Position numbers and translations under genes: made by a program
Shown: positions 1-7,012 of the stretch, piece after piece
How positions within the stretch are numbered: position 1 is the first letter of the stretch
Layout of the letters: the number at the start of each line of letters is the position of its first letter
IMG/VR virus record: IMGVR_UViG_3300020118_000062
Coordinates: 1-40,291 of that record
Length of the DNA: 40,291 nucleotides
DNA from: a virus
Strand: one strand, 5' to 3'
The notes under the pieces: model-generated
Database searches by the model: none
Seen by the model: the letters and a program-made list of their open reading frames with translations, nothing else
Told to the model about the DNA's origin: nothing

Positions 1-327
1 CCTGCTCACGCTCGCGCACCTTCTGGGCGTAGCGGCGAAAGATCGCGCGCATCCGGACCGGGTCCGGGAAACGCACCGGAGGCTCAGCCTTCGGCTCTGC
101 GCGAAGGCGTGCGCGCTCGGTCTCGTCCCATTGCTGAAGCTGCGTGATCTCGGGCCAGCGCTCCTTCGGCGCGCCGTCGTGCCACCGGCACAGGCGGCCA
201 TTGCCCATGTCGACGCTCCAGCGGTTCGGGCAACCGTGCGCAGAGCACATCAGCTCGTGAGGAACGCCGCCGTTATCGCCTCCGTCGCCCGCTGCGGAAT
301 CGTGCTTGGCCTTGGCCTTGGCGTAGC

Positions 328-331
<4 letters not shown>
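1..331 (-). CDS. Partial phage protein with Cys/His cluster (3' end beyond window)
   Basis: The ATG at 331 overlaps the stop of the replication gene upstream (ATGA), so the two are probably translationally coupled. The 110 visible residues run off the left edge without a stop. C29, H32, C34, C48 and H51 form a small zinc-ribbon-like cluster, followed by a charged stretch and an Arg-rich helix. Small Cys/His proteins of this kind commonly follow DUF1376-type replication genes in phages of Burkholderiales, but I know no assigned function. If the genome is circular, its C-terminus may be the partial ORF at the right edge (40156-40291, minus), although the reading frame does not match in a direct join. 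Confidence 0.7.
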
Positions 332-1283
<952 letters not shown>

Positions 1284-1287
<4 letters not shown>

Positions 1288-1676
1288 AGTGGGATCCTCG
1301 AATCAAGATCCCAACTGCGCAGACGTTCGTTCCACAGAGGAGCTGGCGGCGGCTCAGCGATGGGACGCACGACGTTCCACGCGGGGCGTTCGTGCCAAAT
1401 GGCCGCCGCTTCCGCCTGCTCAGCCAGGTCACGGAATGGCCACCATTCGATCTCGATGCGCACGATCTTCTCGAACCAGGACGCGTTGTGCTTGTGCTGG
1501 CCGAGCCGCTGCACCGCGCTGAGGCTGATCCCGACGTACAACAGCTGGCCGTCGGCATCGAAGTGCCGATACAGGGCAGTTCGTCGTTCGTTCGCCACCG
1601 CACCGACCGAATAGACCGTCGAGGAGCCCAATGCGGCGGTGCGAGAGCGTGTCGCTGGTTGGTGGCGGCGATTCAC
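1284..1676 (-). CDS. GIY-YIG nuclease-superfamily protein
   Basis: The protein has 130 residues from a GTG start at 1676 that overlaps the CII stop (GTGA). The GIY-YIG fold signature is present in degenerate form: A34-L-Y-R37, then Y47-V-G-I-S51, conserved R57, candidate metal-binding E89 and N101. The spacing fits a single minimal GIY-YIG domain with no attached DNA-binding module, so it could be a small nuclease or a homing-type remnant. Its place between the cII and replication genes is unusual for lambdoid maps. The first 30 residues look poorly structured, so a later start is possible. Substrate unknown. Confidence 0.75.
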
Positions 1677-1975
1677 GACAATCCCCCGAATCCCGAGTCA
1701 GTCGGCTTCGATTCGCTCTGCATCGCGTCCATGGCCAGGATGCGCAGCGCCCAGACCTTCTCCGCGCTGATGCTCTCGTCGGTGACGTTCGTGACCTTCA
1801 AGCCGCAGGCCGCGAGCACCGCCGACAGTCGCTCGAGCTGCTCGGCCTTGAATACCGACAGCGTCGAGCCCGAGCAGCCGATCAGCTCGGCAACCCGCTC
1901 CTGGCTGACCCTGGCCAGCGCCTGCAGGATGAGCGTGTGGTTCTTGCGCGCCTGGCGCGCGATCGAGTCGTTCAT
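1673..1975 (-). CDS. cII: CII-like transcriptional activator
   Basis: The protein has 100 residues, the usual size of lambda CII. Residues about 3-60 match the CII family pattern: a basic N-terminus, then a helix-turn-helix in which SQERVAELIGCSGSTLS is the likely recognition unit, followed by a helical segment. In lambda-type phages CII activates the promoter for repressor establishment. The gene is the second regulator after the Cro-like gene on the same strand, and a good plus-strand promoter (2027-2055) lies just upstream of its start, where pRE would be expected. Start: ATG at 1975 with GAAGG upstream. Confidence 0.75.
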   Translation of the reverse strand: MNDSIARQARKNHTLILQALARVSQERVAELIGCSGSTLSVFKAEQLERLSAVLAACGLKVTNVTDESISAEKVWALRILAMDAMQSESKPTDSGFGGLS

Positions 1976-2026
1976 GCGCGGCCTTCGGAGACTTTCGGCG
2001 GCCGAAATTGCGGCGCGCGGACTTCG

Positions 2027-2055
2027 TTGGCATTCGATCTGGGCGCCGATAGATT
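2027..2055 (+). promoter_or_regulatory. Candidate pRE-like promoter (TTGGCA, 17 bp, TAGATT)
   Basis: TTGGCA at 2027-2032 and TAGATT at 2050-2055 are separated by 17 bp. The promoter points towards the repressor gene, is antisense to the Cro-like gene and starts about 50 bp upstream of cII. This is the position and direction of lambda pRE. I see no clear TTGC-N6-TTGC CII site, so CII dependence is an inference. Transcription would start about at 2062-2063, at the ATG of the next ORF. Confidence 0.5.
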
Positions 2056-2062
2056 GCCCGGC

Positions 2063-2182
2063 ATGGACAGATCACGACACGACGACTGGGCAGCGCACGC
2101 GGTGCGGCGCCTGCTGGTGAACGCCCTGCTCGCGCTGGCGTTCCAGTTCGAGCAGCTCGCACAAGCGGAGAGCGGGCGATGA
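2063..2182 (+). CDS. Small ORF, 39 aa, possibly translated leaderless
   Basis: This short ORF begins seven bases after the TAGATT -10 box, so the transcript would start at or next to the ATG. No Shine-Dalgarno sequence is present. The product is an acidic/basic N-terminus followed by an amphipathic helix (VRRLLVNALLALAFQFEQL). Its stop overlaps an ATG at 2179 (ATGA) that opens another frame through an inverted repeat. I do not recognise a family. It could be a real leader peptide of the establishment transcript or chance coding. Confidence 0.35.
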   Translation: MDRSRHDDWAAHAVRRLLVNALLALAFQFEQLAQAESGR

Positions 2183-2195
2183 ACGCGAAGCGGGT

Positions 2196-2256
2196 GGAGT
2201 CCCCCGCCGTGGCAGGATTTGCCTTCCACAACTCGGCCTGCCACGGCAGGGACTCC
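2196..2256. repeat. Imperfect 20-bp inverted repeat with 20-nt loop before a start codon
   Basis: The arm at 2196-2216 (GGAGTCCC..GCCGTGGCAGG) is complementary to the arm at 2237-2256 apart from one bulge and one substitution. The right arm contains the purine-rich stretch CAGGGA, the only plausible ribosome binding site for the ATG at 2258, so the folded RNA would hide that site. There is no T-run, so it is not a simple terminator. Confidence 0.8.
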
Positions 2257-2257
2257 C

Positions 2258-2518
2258 ATGAACGACATCCAGGCGCAGCGCATCACAGAGGCCCTGAATC
2301 GACAGGCCGCGAAGCTGATCGCGGTCGAGGCCGCGCTGCAGGCGGTTCTGGAGTGCCTGCCTCAGGCGGCACGAACAGCGACTGCTTCTGCGCTGCGGCT
2401 GCGTGCGGCCAGCGCGATGCAAAGTCAAGCTCAGGGGCTGACTCCGGATATGGATCGGACGATGTCGCTGTCCCTCGCAGCATTGCTCGAAGCAGCCGGC
2501 GAGCCGCCGCGGCGATAG
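2258..2518 (+). CDS. Small helical phage protein of unknown function
   Basis: The product has 86 residues, starting at ATG 2258 directly after the inverted repeat. The sequence is Ala/Gln/Leu-rich and almost entirely helical, with regularly spaced hydrophobic positions suggesting a coiled coil (about residues 1-35 and 45-80). Codon use is much more natural than in the overlapping frame opened at 2179. It lies on the plus strand between the divergent Cro-like gene and cII, so it would be carried on the pRE-like transcript, antisense to the early minus-strand message. Function unknown. Confidence 0.6.
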   Translation: MNDIQAQRITEALNRQAAKLIAVEAALQAVLECLPQAARTATASALRLRAASAMQSQAQGLTPDMDRTMSLSLAALLEAAGEPPRR

Positions 2519-2573
2519 CCTTCGTGATCCGGCGCGCCTTGTACGGAGGCACCTCGTGAACGCGGTGCATGGC

Positions 2574-2774
2574 TCAGGCGGCTTTGGCGGTCGACTCGGG
2601 GACCATCTCCTCCAGCGTGACCTCGCCCTGCGTGAAGTCGCGGATCGCCTTCATCTTGGATACCGGCACGCCGTTCGATCGCCACTGCGATACCGCGGAG
2701 CGTGTCAGCCCGAAGTGCGAAGCGATGGCGGCGGCTCTGCCGTCCTCTTTGTCGAGCCAGGTGATGAAGTCCAT
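2574..2774 (-). CDS. Cro-like helix-turn-helix regulator (YdaS/Cro type)
   Basis: The product has 66 residues, the usual size of Cro. It is a single helix-turn-helix domain: helix 2 and the recognition helix are around AAIASHFGLTRSAVSQWRS (residues about 14-32), followed by a short dimerisation tail. It is the first gene of the leftward early transcript and diverges from the larger repressor gene. Its -10 box ends six bases before the ATG, so its mRNA would be leaderless, and no Shine-Dalgarno sequence is present. One operator dyad overlaps this promoter, suggesting control by the divergent repressor and perhaps by itself. Confidence 0.75.
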   Translation of the reverse strand: MDFITWLDKEDGRAAAIASHFGLTRSAVSQWRSNGVPVSKMKAIRDFTQGEVTLEEMVPESTAKAA

Positions 2775-2780
2775 GCCGAA

Positions 2781-2810
2781 AGTTTAGTTCATCCTAAACC
2801 CATTGGTCAA
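2781..2810 (-). promoter_or_regulatory. Leftward early promoter (TTGACC, 18 bp, TAAACT)
   Basis: Read on the minus strand, TTGACC (2810-2805) and TAAACT (2786-2781) are 18 bp apart and drive the Cro-like gene. The -10 box and spacer are covered by the operator dyad at 2782-2799. The predicted transcription start falls on the ATG itself. Confidence 0.6.
2782..2799. promoter_or_regulatory. Operator dyad O1, GTTTAG-N6-CTAAAC
   Basis: This is a perfect 6+6 bp dyad overlapping the leftward promoter. The same half-sites and the same spacing recur at 4132-4149 over the rightward promoter, as expected for binding sites of one dimeric repressor. Confidence 0.7.
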
Positions 2811-2817
2811 GGATGCT

Positions 2818-2836
2818 CTAAACCGGCGATGTTTAG
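2818..2836. promoter_or_regulatory. Operator-like dyad O2, CTAAAC-N7-GTTTAG
   Basis: The same two half-sites appear here in outward orientation with a 7-bp spacer, across the possible upstream ATG (2829) of the repressor gene. It may be an autoregulatory site or part of a cooperative cluster with O1. Confidence 0.55.
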
Positions 2837-2849
2837 CATTGCCTTACCA

Positions 2850-3440
2850 ATGAATCACGACAGCCGACGCCGCAGATTCCTCGCGTGGTACGCGCGCGAG
2901 TACGGCAATCTGGCGAACGGCAAGCAGAAGTTCATCGAGGCGACGCGCGGCGGCGACGACAACAAGCCGCTGACCAAGGGCCGCATCTCGCAGCTGTTCG
3001 ATCCCGAGCAGGCTTTCGGAGAGGCTGCGGCCAGGAGCCTGGCAAGGCGTCTGCAGCTGCCAGAGGACATATTCCTCGTCGACAGCGAGGCCACACTCGA
3101 TCAGGAGTACGTGGACTTCGACGCGGAGCAGCGCGAGATCTGGGTCGACATGCTCGACATCCGCAACATCAACCCCGACACGTATGCAAACCTGAAGGCG
3201 CGGATCCATGCGATGGCTGAGGGCGCGCGCGCATCGGATGCTGTGCTCGGCGGCCACAGCAAGAACGGCTACGTCGATCCCGATCGCATCCGCCAGACGC
3301 TGGGCAAGCTCAAGTCCCCGGTCGTGCCGGATGCCGCGACCGGCAACGACAAATTCCGCGGTGGCACGTCGGACTTCGGCGAGCTCGACGCGCTCAGTTC
3401 GTCGCAGACATCGAAACAGAAGAAGGGAAAAAGGCGGTGA
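2850..3440 (+). CDS. Prophage repressor-like HTH protein without peptidase domain
   Basis: The product has 196 residues from ATG 2850; an in-frame ATG at 2829 lies inside operator O2 and is less likely. Residues about 1-75 form an HTH region (LTKGRISQLFD as turn and recognition helix, then a helical stretch ending SLARRLQLPEDIFLVD) of a type common in repressors of Burkholderiales phages. The middle is helical and the last 60 residues are polar and Lys-rich. The Ser/Lys S24 (LexA/CI) peptidase domain is absent, so RecA-triggered self-cleavage is unlikely. It diverges from the Cro-like gene across O1/O2, the standard cI position. No Shine-Dalgarno sequence is obvious. Confidence 0.65.
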   Translation: MNHDSRRRRFLAWYAREYGNLANGKQKFIEATRGGDDNKPLTKGRISQLFDPEQAFGEAAARSLARRLQLPEDIFLVDSEATLDQEYVDFDAEQREIWVDMLDIRNINPDTYANLKARIHAMAEGARASDAVLGGHSKNGYVDPDRIRQTLGKLKSPVVPDAATGNDKFRGGTSDFGELDALSSSQTSKQKKGKRR

Positions 3441-3682
3441 GACCCCCTTTCATCCTGATACCAGACAACCTGTCGAACGACACCATCGAGTGCCTGCAAA
3501 CGCTTCTCGATGAGGCGAAGGCGGGCAAGGTGATCGGGCTCGCATTCGCCGCGGTATTGAAGCGCCGCGGCTACATCGTCAATACGGCCGGCGAGGCGCA
3601 TCGCAACCCAACGTTCGCGCGGGGGATGTGCGCCGCGCTGGACGACGAACTCAGCACACGAATAAGGGGTGGATCGTCATGA
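3437..3682 (+). CDS. Conserved small phage protein downstream of repressor
   Basis: The product has 81 residues from a GTG start at 3437 that overlaps the repressor stop (GTGA), so it is cotranscribed and probably coupled to it. The core (TIECLQTLLDEAKAGKVIG, then a short strand-rich region and GEAHRNPTFARGMCAALDDEL) resembles a small protein family I associate with the immunity region of phages and prophages of Burkholderiales. It has no membrane segment or metal site. Function unknown. Coupling to the repressor suggests expression in the lysogen. Confidence 0.7.
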   Translation: MRPPFILIPDNLSNDTIECLQTLLDEAKAGKVIGLAFAAVLKRRGYIVNTAGEAHRNPTFARGMCAALDDELSTRIRGGSS

Positions 3683-4050
3683 AGAAGGTATTGCCCATGG
3701 TTCTCTTGCTGGCCGGCTGCGCCCACCCCACGATGTGGAGCAAGCCCGGCGGATCGGAACAGCAGTTCTATGCTGATCGGTACGAGTGCGAACAGCAGGC
3801 CGCGGGCAGTTATCCGTCAGCGCCGCAGCAAGTGATGACCAGCCCGGGCGTCTCGATGCCGCAGCAGCAAACGACACAGACGAACTGCCAGATGTACGGC
3901 AATCAGATGCAGTGCACCAGCCAGCCGACCGGCGCCAACACAGCGATCTACAACCGGCCGCCGCAGTACATGACGGTCGATGCGAATGCCGGCGGCCGCG
4001 CAAACGCCGCGCGCTCCTGCCTGATGGCAAAGGGCTACCGAGCGCAGTAG
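3679..4050 (+). CDS. Putative lipoprotein expressed with the repressor
   Basis: The product has 123 residues and its ATG overlaps the stop of the preceding gene (ATGA). A short signal sequence (MKKVLPMVLL) is followed by a good lipobox LAGC, so Cys14 is the likely acylated residue. The mature part is rich in Gln, Pro and Met, contains further cysteines, and ends GRANAARSCLMAKGYRAQ, a tail typical of small bacterial lipoproteins of unknown function. A terminator follows at once. As the third gene of the repressor transcript it would be made by lysogens and placed in the cell envelope, so surface modification or exclusion is possible (inference). Confidence 0.75.
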   Translation: MKKVLPMVLLLAGCAHPTMWSKPGGSEQQFYADRYECEQQAAGSYPSAPQQVMTSPGVSMPQQQTTQTNCQMYGNQMQCTSQPTGANTAIYNRPPQYMTVDANAGGRANAARSCLMAKGYRAQ

Positions 4051-4067
4051 GCGCCCCGCCCCCGCAG

Positions 4068-4090
4068 AGCCCGCCGCGCGCGGGCTTTTT
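4068..4090 (+). terminator. Rho-independent terminator of repressor operon
   Basis: AGCCCGC and GCGGGCT form a 7-bp GC-rich stem around a short CGCGC loop, followed by TTTTT. It separates the repressor operon from the rightward early promoter about 35 bp further on. Confidence 0.8.
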
Positions 4091-4122
4091 CACGCCTGCT
4101 CGATTCGTAGTTTAGATATCGC

Positions 4123-4150
4123 TTGACTTAGGTTTAGGTTCGGCTAAACT
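4123..4150 (+). promoter_or_regulatory. Rightward early promoter (TTGACT, 16 bp, TAAACT)
   Basis: TTGACT at 4123-4128 and TAAACT at 4145-4150 drive the recombination operon. The -10 hexamer is the same as that of the leftward promoter, and an operator dyad covers it. The transcription start would be near 4157. Confidence 0.65.
4132..4149. promoter_or_regulatory. Operator dyad O3, GTTTAG-N6-CTAAAC
   Basis: The same half-sites and 6-bp spacing as O1 overlie the spacer and -10 box of the rightward promoter. A further lone GTTTAG half-site is at 4110-4115. This indicates that one repressor silences both early operons. Confidence 0.7.
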
Positions 4151-4159
4151 TCTCTTCAC

Positions 4160-4178
4160 GCGCTGACGGTTTCAGCGC
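4160..4178 (+). other. 5'-terminal mRNA hairpin
   Basis: GCGCTGA and TCAGCGC form a 7-bp stem with a 5-nt loop, right at the predicted 5' end of the early transcript and just before the GGAG of the first gene. It could stabilise the message or act as a boxB-like element; no convincing boxA lies within the transcript. Confidence 0.5.
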
Positions 4179-4190
4179 CTGGAGCCGCAA

Positions 4191-4445
4191 GTGAACTTCC
4201 CGACCCTGAACCTTGCCGAGCGCGATGCGCTGGAAGCCAGATTCAAGAAGCAAGCCCCGCGCAGATTCACGGCCGAGCCGCAGACGGGCTTCGACCTTCC
4301 GAACTGGGCGCAAGTCCTGACGGACATCCGCGAGGCCGACGAGGACGAGGCGCGCGCGATCGAGCGCAAGCGCGAGATCCTGGCCGAGGAGTACGCCGAC
4401 CAGCTGGCCGACGAGCGGCGCGAGCGTATCGAGGCAGGGCTGTGA
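4191..4445 (+). CDS. First early-operon protein, charged and helical, unknown
   Basis: The product has 84 residues from a GTG start at 4191, with GGAG ten bases upstream. The N-terminal half contains a basic segment (ARFKKQAPRRF) and the C-terminal half is a long charged helix rich in Glu, Asp and Arg, a likely coiled coil. It is the first gene after the repressed rightward promoter, where lambda carries N, and small basic proteins here can be antiterminators. However, this one is acidic overall and I see no Arg-rich RNA-binding motif like that of N. Family not recognised. Confidence 0.65.
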   Translation: MNFPTLNLAERDALEARFKKQAPRRFTAEPQTGFDLPNWAQVLTDIREADEDEARAIERKREILAEEYADQLADERRERIEAGL

Positions 4446-4549
4446 TGAGCCGCGAAGGCCGCACCACGCTGCTGTTCCTTCTCGGGGCGGCCGCTGCGAT
4501 CGCGCCCTGGCTGTACGTGCTGCACGGCCTCGCGGGGATGCTGCGATGA
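4445..4549 (+). CDS. Small single-span membrane protein, 34 aa
   Basis: The ORF has ATG 4445 next to the stop of the preceding gene and a TGA at 4547-4549 overlapping the next ATG. A charged start (MSREGRTT) is followed by a hydrophobic segment LLFLLGAAAAIAPWLYVL, then a short tail. One membrane span with an uncertain topology is predicted. The tight coupling on both sides is the main support that it is real. Confidence 0.6.
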   Translation: MSREGRTTLLFLLGAAAAIAPWLYVLHGLAGMLR

Positions 4550-4788
4550 ACAGCGCGCGCCAAGACCGCGACCCGCTGACGTTTCGCTACCCGCGCACGT
4601 TGCGCGAGGCCGAGCGCGACCCCTCGGACTGGTGGCAAGAGGCCGAAGCCGCCATCGCCGAAGAGGAGCACATCCGCGCGATGTTCGCCGAGCCGGAGCG
4701 CGAGTCGCGCTCGAACGTCTGGGCCAACCGGGCGCTGTACGCCTTAGCGGCGGTCGTCTTCTTCGCTTACTTCAAGGGGTGGATCTGA
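4546..4788 (+). CDS. Small phage protein with C-terminal membrane anchor
   Basis: The product has 80 residues. The N-terminal 55 residues are charged and helical, with a WW motif near residue 30. The C-terminus carries one hydrophobic span (ALYALAAVVFFAYF) followed by KGWI, so the protein is probably tail-anchored in the inner membrane. Start and stop both overlap their neighbours, placing it within a coupled run of small early genes. Family function unknown. Confidence 0.65.
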   Translation: MNSARQDRDPLTFRYPRTLREAERDPSDWWQEAEAAIAEEEHIRAMFAEPERESRSNVWANRALYALAAVVFFAYFKGWI

Positions 4789-4988
4789 TGAACGTCGCGA
4801 TGACCGCGCGCGTGCTGCAAAACCTGCACGTCGACGATACCCTGCCGCTCGATCTGCTGGCGCAGTTGAAGCGGGTGACCTTTCTGCTGTCGTCGGCGCG
4901 GCTGGTGATCGCCGACCAAGATGCGCGCAATGCCGCCGGCGCCGCGGTGCGCGATGCGCAGGCCGTGATAACGCGGGCCGAAGCATGA
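4788..4988 (+). CDS. Small hypothetical early protein
   Basis: The product has 66 residues and starts at ATG 4788, sharing one base with the preceding stop. It is Ala/Leu-rich and predicted helical throughout, with no cysteines and no membrane span. It ends four bases into the exonuclease gene (ATGA coupling), so it is made together with the nuclease. Function not recognised. Confidence 0.6.
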   Translation: MNVAMTARVLQNLHVDDTLPLDLLAQLKRVTFLLSSARLVIADQDARNAAGAAVRDAQAVITRAEA

Positions 4989-5815
4989 ACGCGCGCAGCG
5001 ATCACCCGCTCGGCCTGATCCTCGACATGCCGGCCGATGAGTACCACTCGACGCACGCGATGAGCGCCGGCGGCCTCAAGCGTATGCGCCAGAGCCCGGC
5101 GCACTTCTTCGGCGTGCAGTTGGACCCAAATCGCCCGCCGCCAGGCGAACCGTCGCCCGCGCTGAAGAACGGCACGCTCGTGCATTGCGCGATCTTCGAA
5201 CCGGACCAGCTTTCCAGCCGCTACCACGTCAAGCCGCCCGGGATTGACGGCCGCACCAAGGAAGGAAAGGCATGGGCTGAGCGTCACGCCGCATTCGAGC
5301 TCGTCGACGCTGCGCAGATGGCCGCGGCGCAAGCGCAAGCTGCTGCGCTGCGCCGGTTGCCCGAGATCGCGGCGCTGCTATCCGATGGATTCGGCGAGGC
5401 CTCGGCCTTCTGGATCGACGAGGCGACGGGCGAGCTGTGCAAGTGCCGGCCCGACTGGACCAGCCCAGCCGGGGATGGCGTGATCCTCGTCGACGGAAAG
5501 ACGTGCCAGGACGCGAGCCCGGACGGGTTCAGCCGCGCGATCTGGAACTTCGACTACTGGCTGCAGGCCGCGTGGTACTCGGACGGCTACGAGCGCGCCA
5601 CCGGCAAGCACGTGCACGGTTTCGTCTTCGCGGCCGTCGAGTCGTCATGGCCGCACGCGGCGGCCGCCTACATGCTCGGCGACGACGTGCTCGATCGCGC
5701 ACGTACCGAGAACCGCCGCCTCCTCGACCTCTATGCCGAGTGCCGCCGCACGAACATTTGGCCCGGCTACCAGACCACGATCCAGCCGATCTCGCTGCCC
5801 GCTTGGGCGCGCTGA
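4985..5815 (+). CDS. PD-(D/E)XK exonuclease, RecE/exonuclease VIII type
   Basis: The product has 276 residues. The opening (LILDMPADEYHSTHAMSAGGLKRM, read in two parts) and the block SPAHFFG match RecE-type phage exonucleases. Catalytic residues are visible as D157 in CRPDW and D170-G-K172 in VILVDGKT, with the downstream Q-Y helix around QAAWYSDGY. Such enzymes degrade one strand of double-stranded DNA ends for phage recombination and concatemer formation, together with an annealing protein. The next gene is the natural candidate partner. Length fits the isolated C-terminal nuclease domain of RecE. Start ATG overlaps the preceding stop. Confidence 0.85.
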   Translation: MNARSDHPLGLILDMPADEYHSTHAMSAGGLKRMRQSPAHFFGVQLDPNRPPPGEPSPALKNGTLVHCAIFEPDQLSSRYHVKPPGIDGRTKEGKAWAERHAAFELVDAAQMAAAQAQAAALRRLPEIAALLSDGFGEASAFWIDEATGELCKCRPDWTSPAGDGVILVDGKTCQDASPDGFSRAIWNFDYWLQAAWYSDGYERATGKHVHGFVFAAVESSWPHAAAAYMLGDDVLDRARTENRRLLDLYAECRRTNIWPGYQTTIQPISLPAWAR

Positions 5816-5843
5816 CCCATCACCACCACGAGGGAAATTCCCA

Positions 5844-6896
5844 ATGAGCGAAGTCATCGAGTCACCATTTGCCGCACGCACCGCCGTCGCGCCGCACGAT
5901 AGCGCTGGCTCGCGCCAGAACCAGAGCCGCGAGATGGCCGAGACGCAGACCAAGTACCTCATGGCCGAGCGATTCCCGCGAGATGAAGTCGCGGCGATGG
6001 ACCGAATCCTCAATGCGTTCTCACGGCCAACGCTCGCCGAGAAGGCCGGCTACCAGTTCGCGCGCGGCGGCACCGACATCACCGGGCCGAGCATCCGCGC
6101 AGCAGAGGCGATCGCGCAGCAGTGGGGCAACATGGACAGCGGCTGGCGCGAGCTGCAGCGCGGCCAGGACGCCACCGGCGTGCCGTTCTCCGAGGTCGAG
6201 GCATTCTGCGTCGACCTGCAAAGCCGCAACAGCAAGCGGCTGCAGTTCATCGTGCGCCACTGGCGCGACACCAAGAGCGGCGGCTACAAGCTGAAGGACG
6301 AGCGCGACATCTACGAGCTGTGCGCGAACCAGGCGCAGCGCCGGCTGCGCGCCTGCATCCTCGCGTCGGTCCCCGGCGATGTGACCGAGGCCGCGATGCA
6401 GCAGGCCGACGTGACCTTGAAGGCGAAGGCCGACACCAGTCCCGAGGCCATGCAGAAGATGGTCGAGGCGTTCAGCACCTTCGGCGTCACGCGGGAGTCC
6501 ATCGAGAAGCGGATCCAGCGCCGGCTCGACGCCATCCAGCCCGCGCAGGTCGTCAGTCTGAAACGCATCTACGCCAGCCTGCGCGACGACATGAGCGCGC
6601 CGAAAGACTGGTTCGATATCGAGGCCGAAGCGCCTGCATCGAGCGGCCTCGAGGCCGTGAAGGCGGCGGCCGCAGCAAAGAAGCCCGCGCCGGCGAAGAG
6701 GGCCGCCGTCGACCAAGAAACAGGCGAGATCGGCCGCCCAGTGTTCGATGAGACCGCCTTCGCCAAGAGGCTTCAAGCATGCACCAACGTCGACATCCTC
6801 GACTTGGCCGCCGACGAGCTGCGCGACATCCCCGACGAGGCCATGCGCGCGCGCCTCACCGAGATCTACACAGCGCGCCGCAAAGCCATCGGCTGA
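5844..6896 (+). CDS. Probable recombination partner of the exonuclease (annealing protein?)
   Basis: The product has 350 residues, with ATG 5844 preceded by GAGGGA. The conserved region is residues about 30-260, with blocks such as GTDITGPSIRAAEAIAQ, VRHWRDTKSGGYKLKDERD and ANQAQRRLRACILASVPGD. A Lys/Ala-rich linker and a short helical tail follow. I recognise this as a family that recurs next to RecE-type exonucleases in phages, but I cannot assign it with certainty to RecT, Erf or Sak folds. Position and size suggest a single-strand annealing protein (inference). Confidence 0.65.
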   Translation: MSEVIESPFAARTAVAPHDSAGSRQNQSREMAETQTKYLMAERFPRDEVAAMDRILNAFSRPTLAEKAGYQFARGGTDITGPSIRAAEAIAQQWGNMDSGWRELQRGQDATGVPFSEVEAFCVDLQSRNSKRLQFIVRHWRDTKSGGYKLKDERDIYELCANQAQRRLRACILASVPGDVTEAAMQQADVTLKAKADTSPEAMQKMVEAFSTFGVTRESIEKRIQRRLDAIQPAQVVSLKRIYASLRDDMSAPKDWFDIEAEAPASSGLEAVKAAAAAKKPAPAKRAAVDQETGEIGRPVFDETAFAKRLQACTNVDILDLAADELRDIPDEAMRARLTEIYTARRKAIG

Positions 6897-7012
6897 CTTC
6901 CCAGGCGCGCCGGGCTGGCGCTACCCCCCATGTCTCCCTCCACCTTGTTGGCCAGCCTGCACCGAGCAATCGGTCGCCTGATTTCTTTCCCCACCACCCG
7001 CCAGGAGCCCGA

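Noticed and set aside
2179-2559. Plus-strand ORF of 126 residues opened by an ATG overlapping the 39-aa ORF
   Set aside because: It runs through the inverted repeat and then out of frame with the more convincing 86-residue ORF; composition looks like a shadow. A short product across the repeat cannot be fully excluded.
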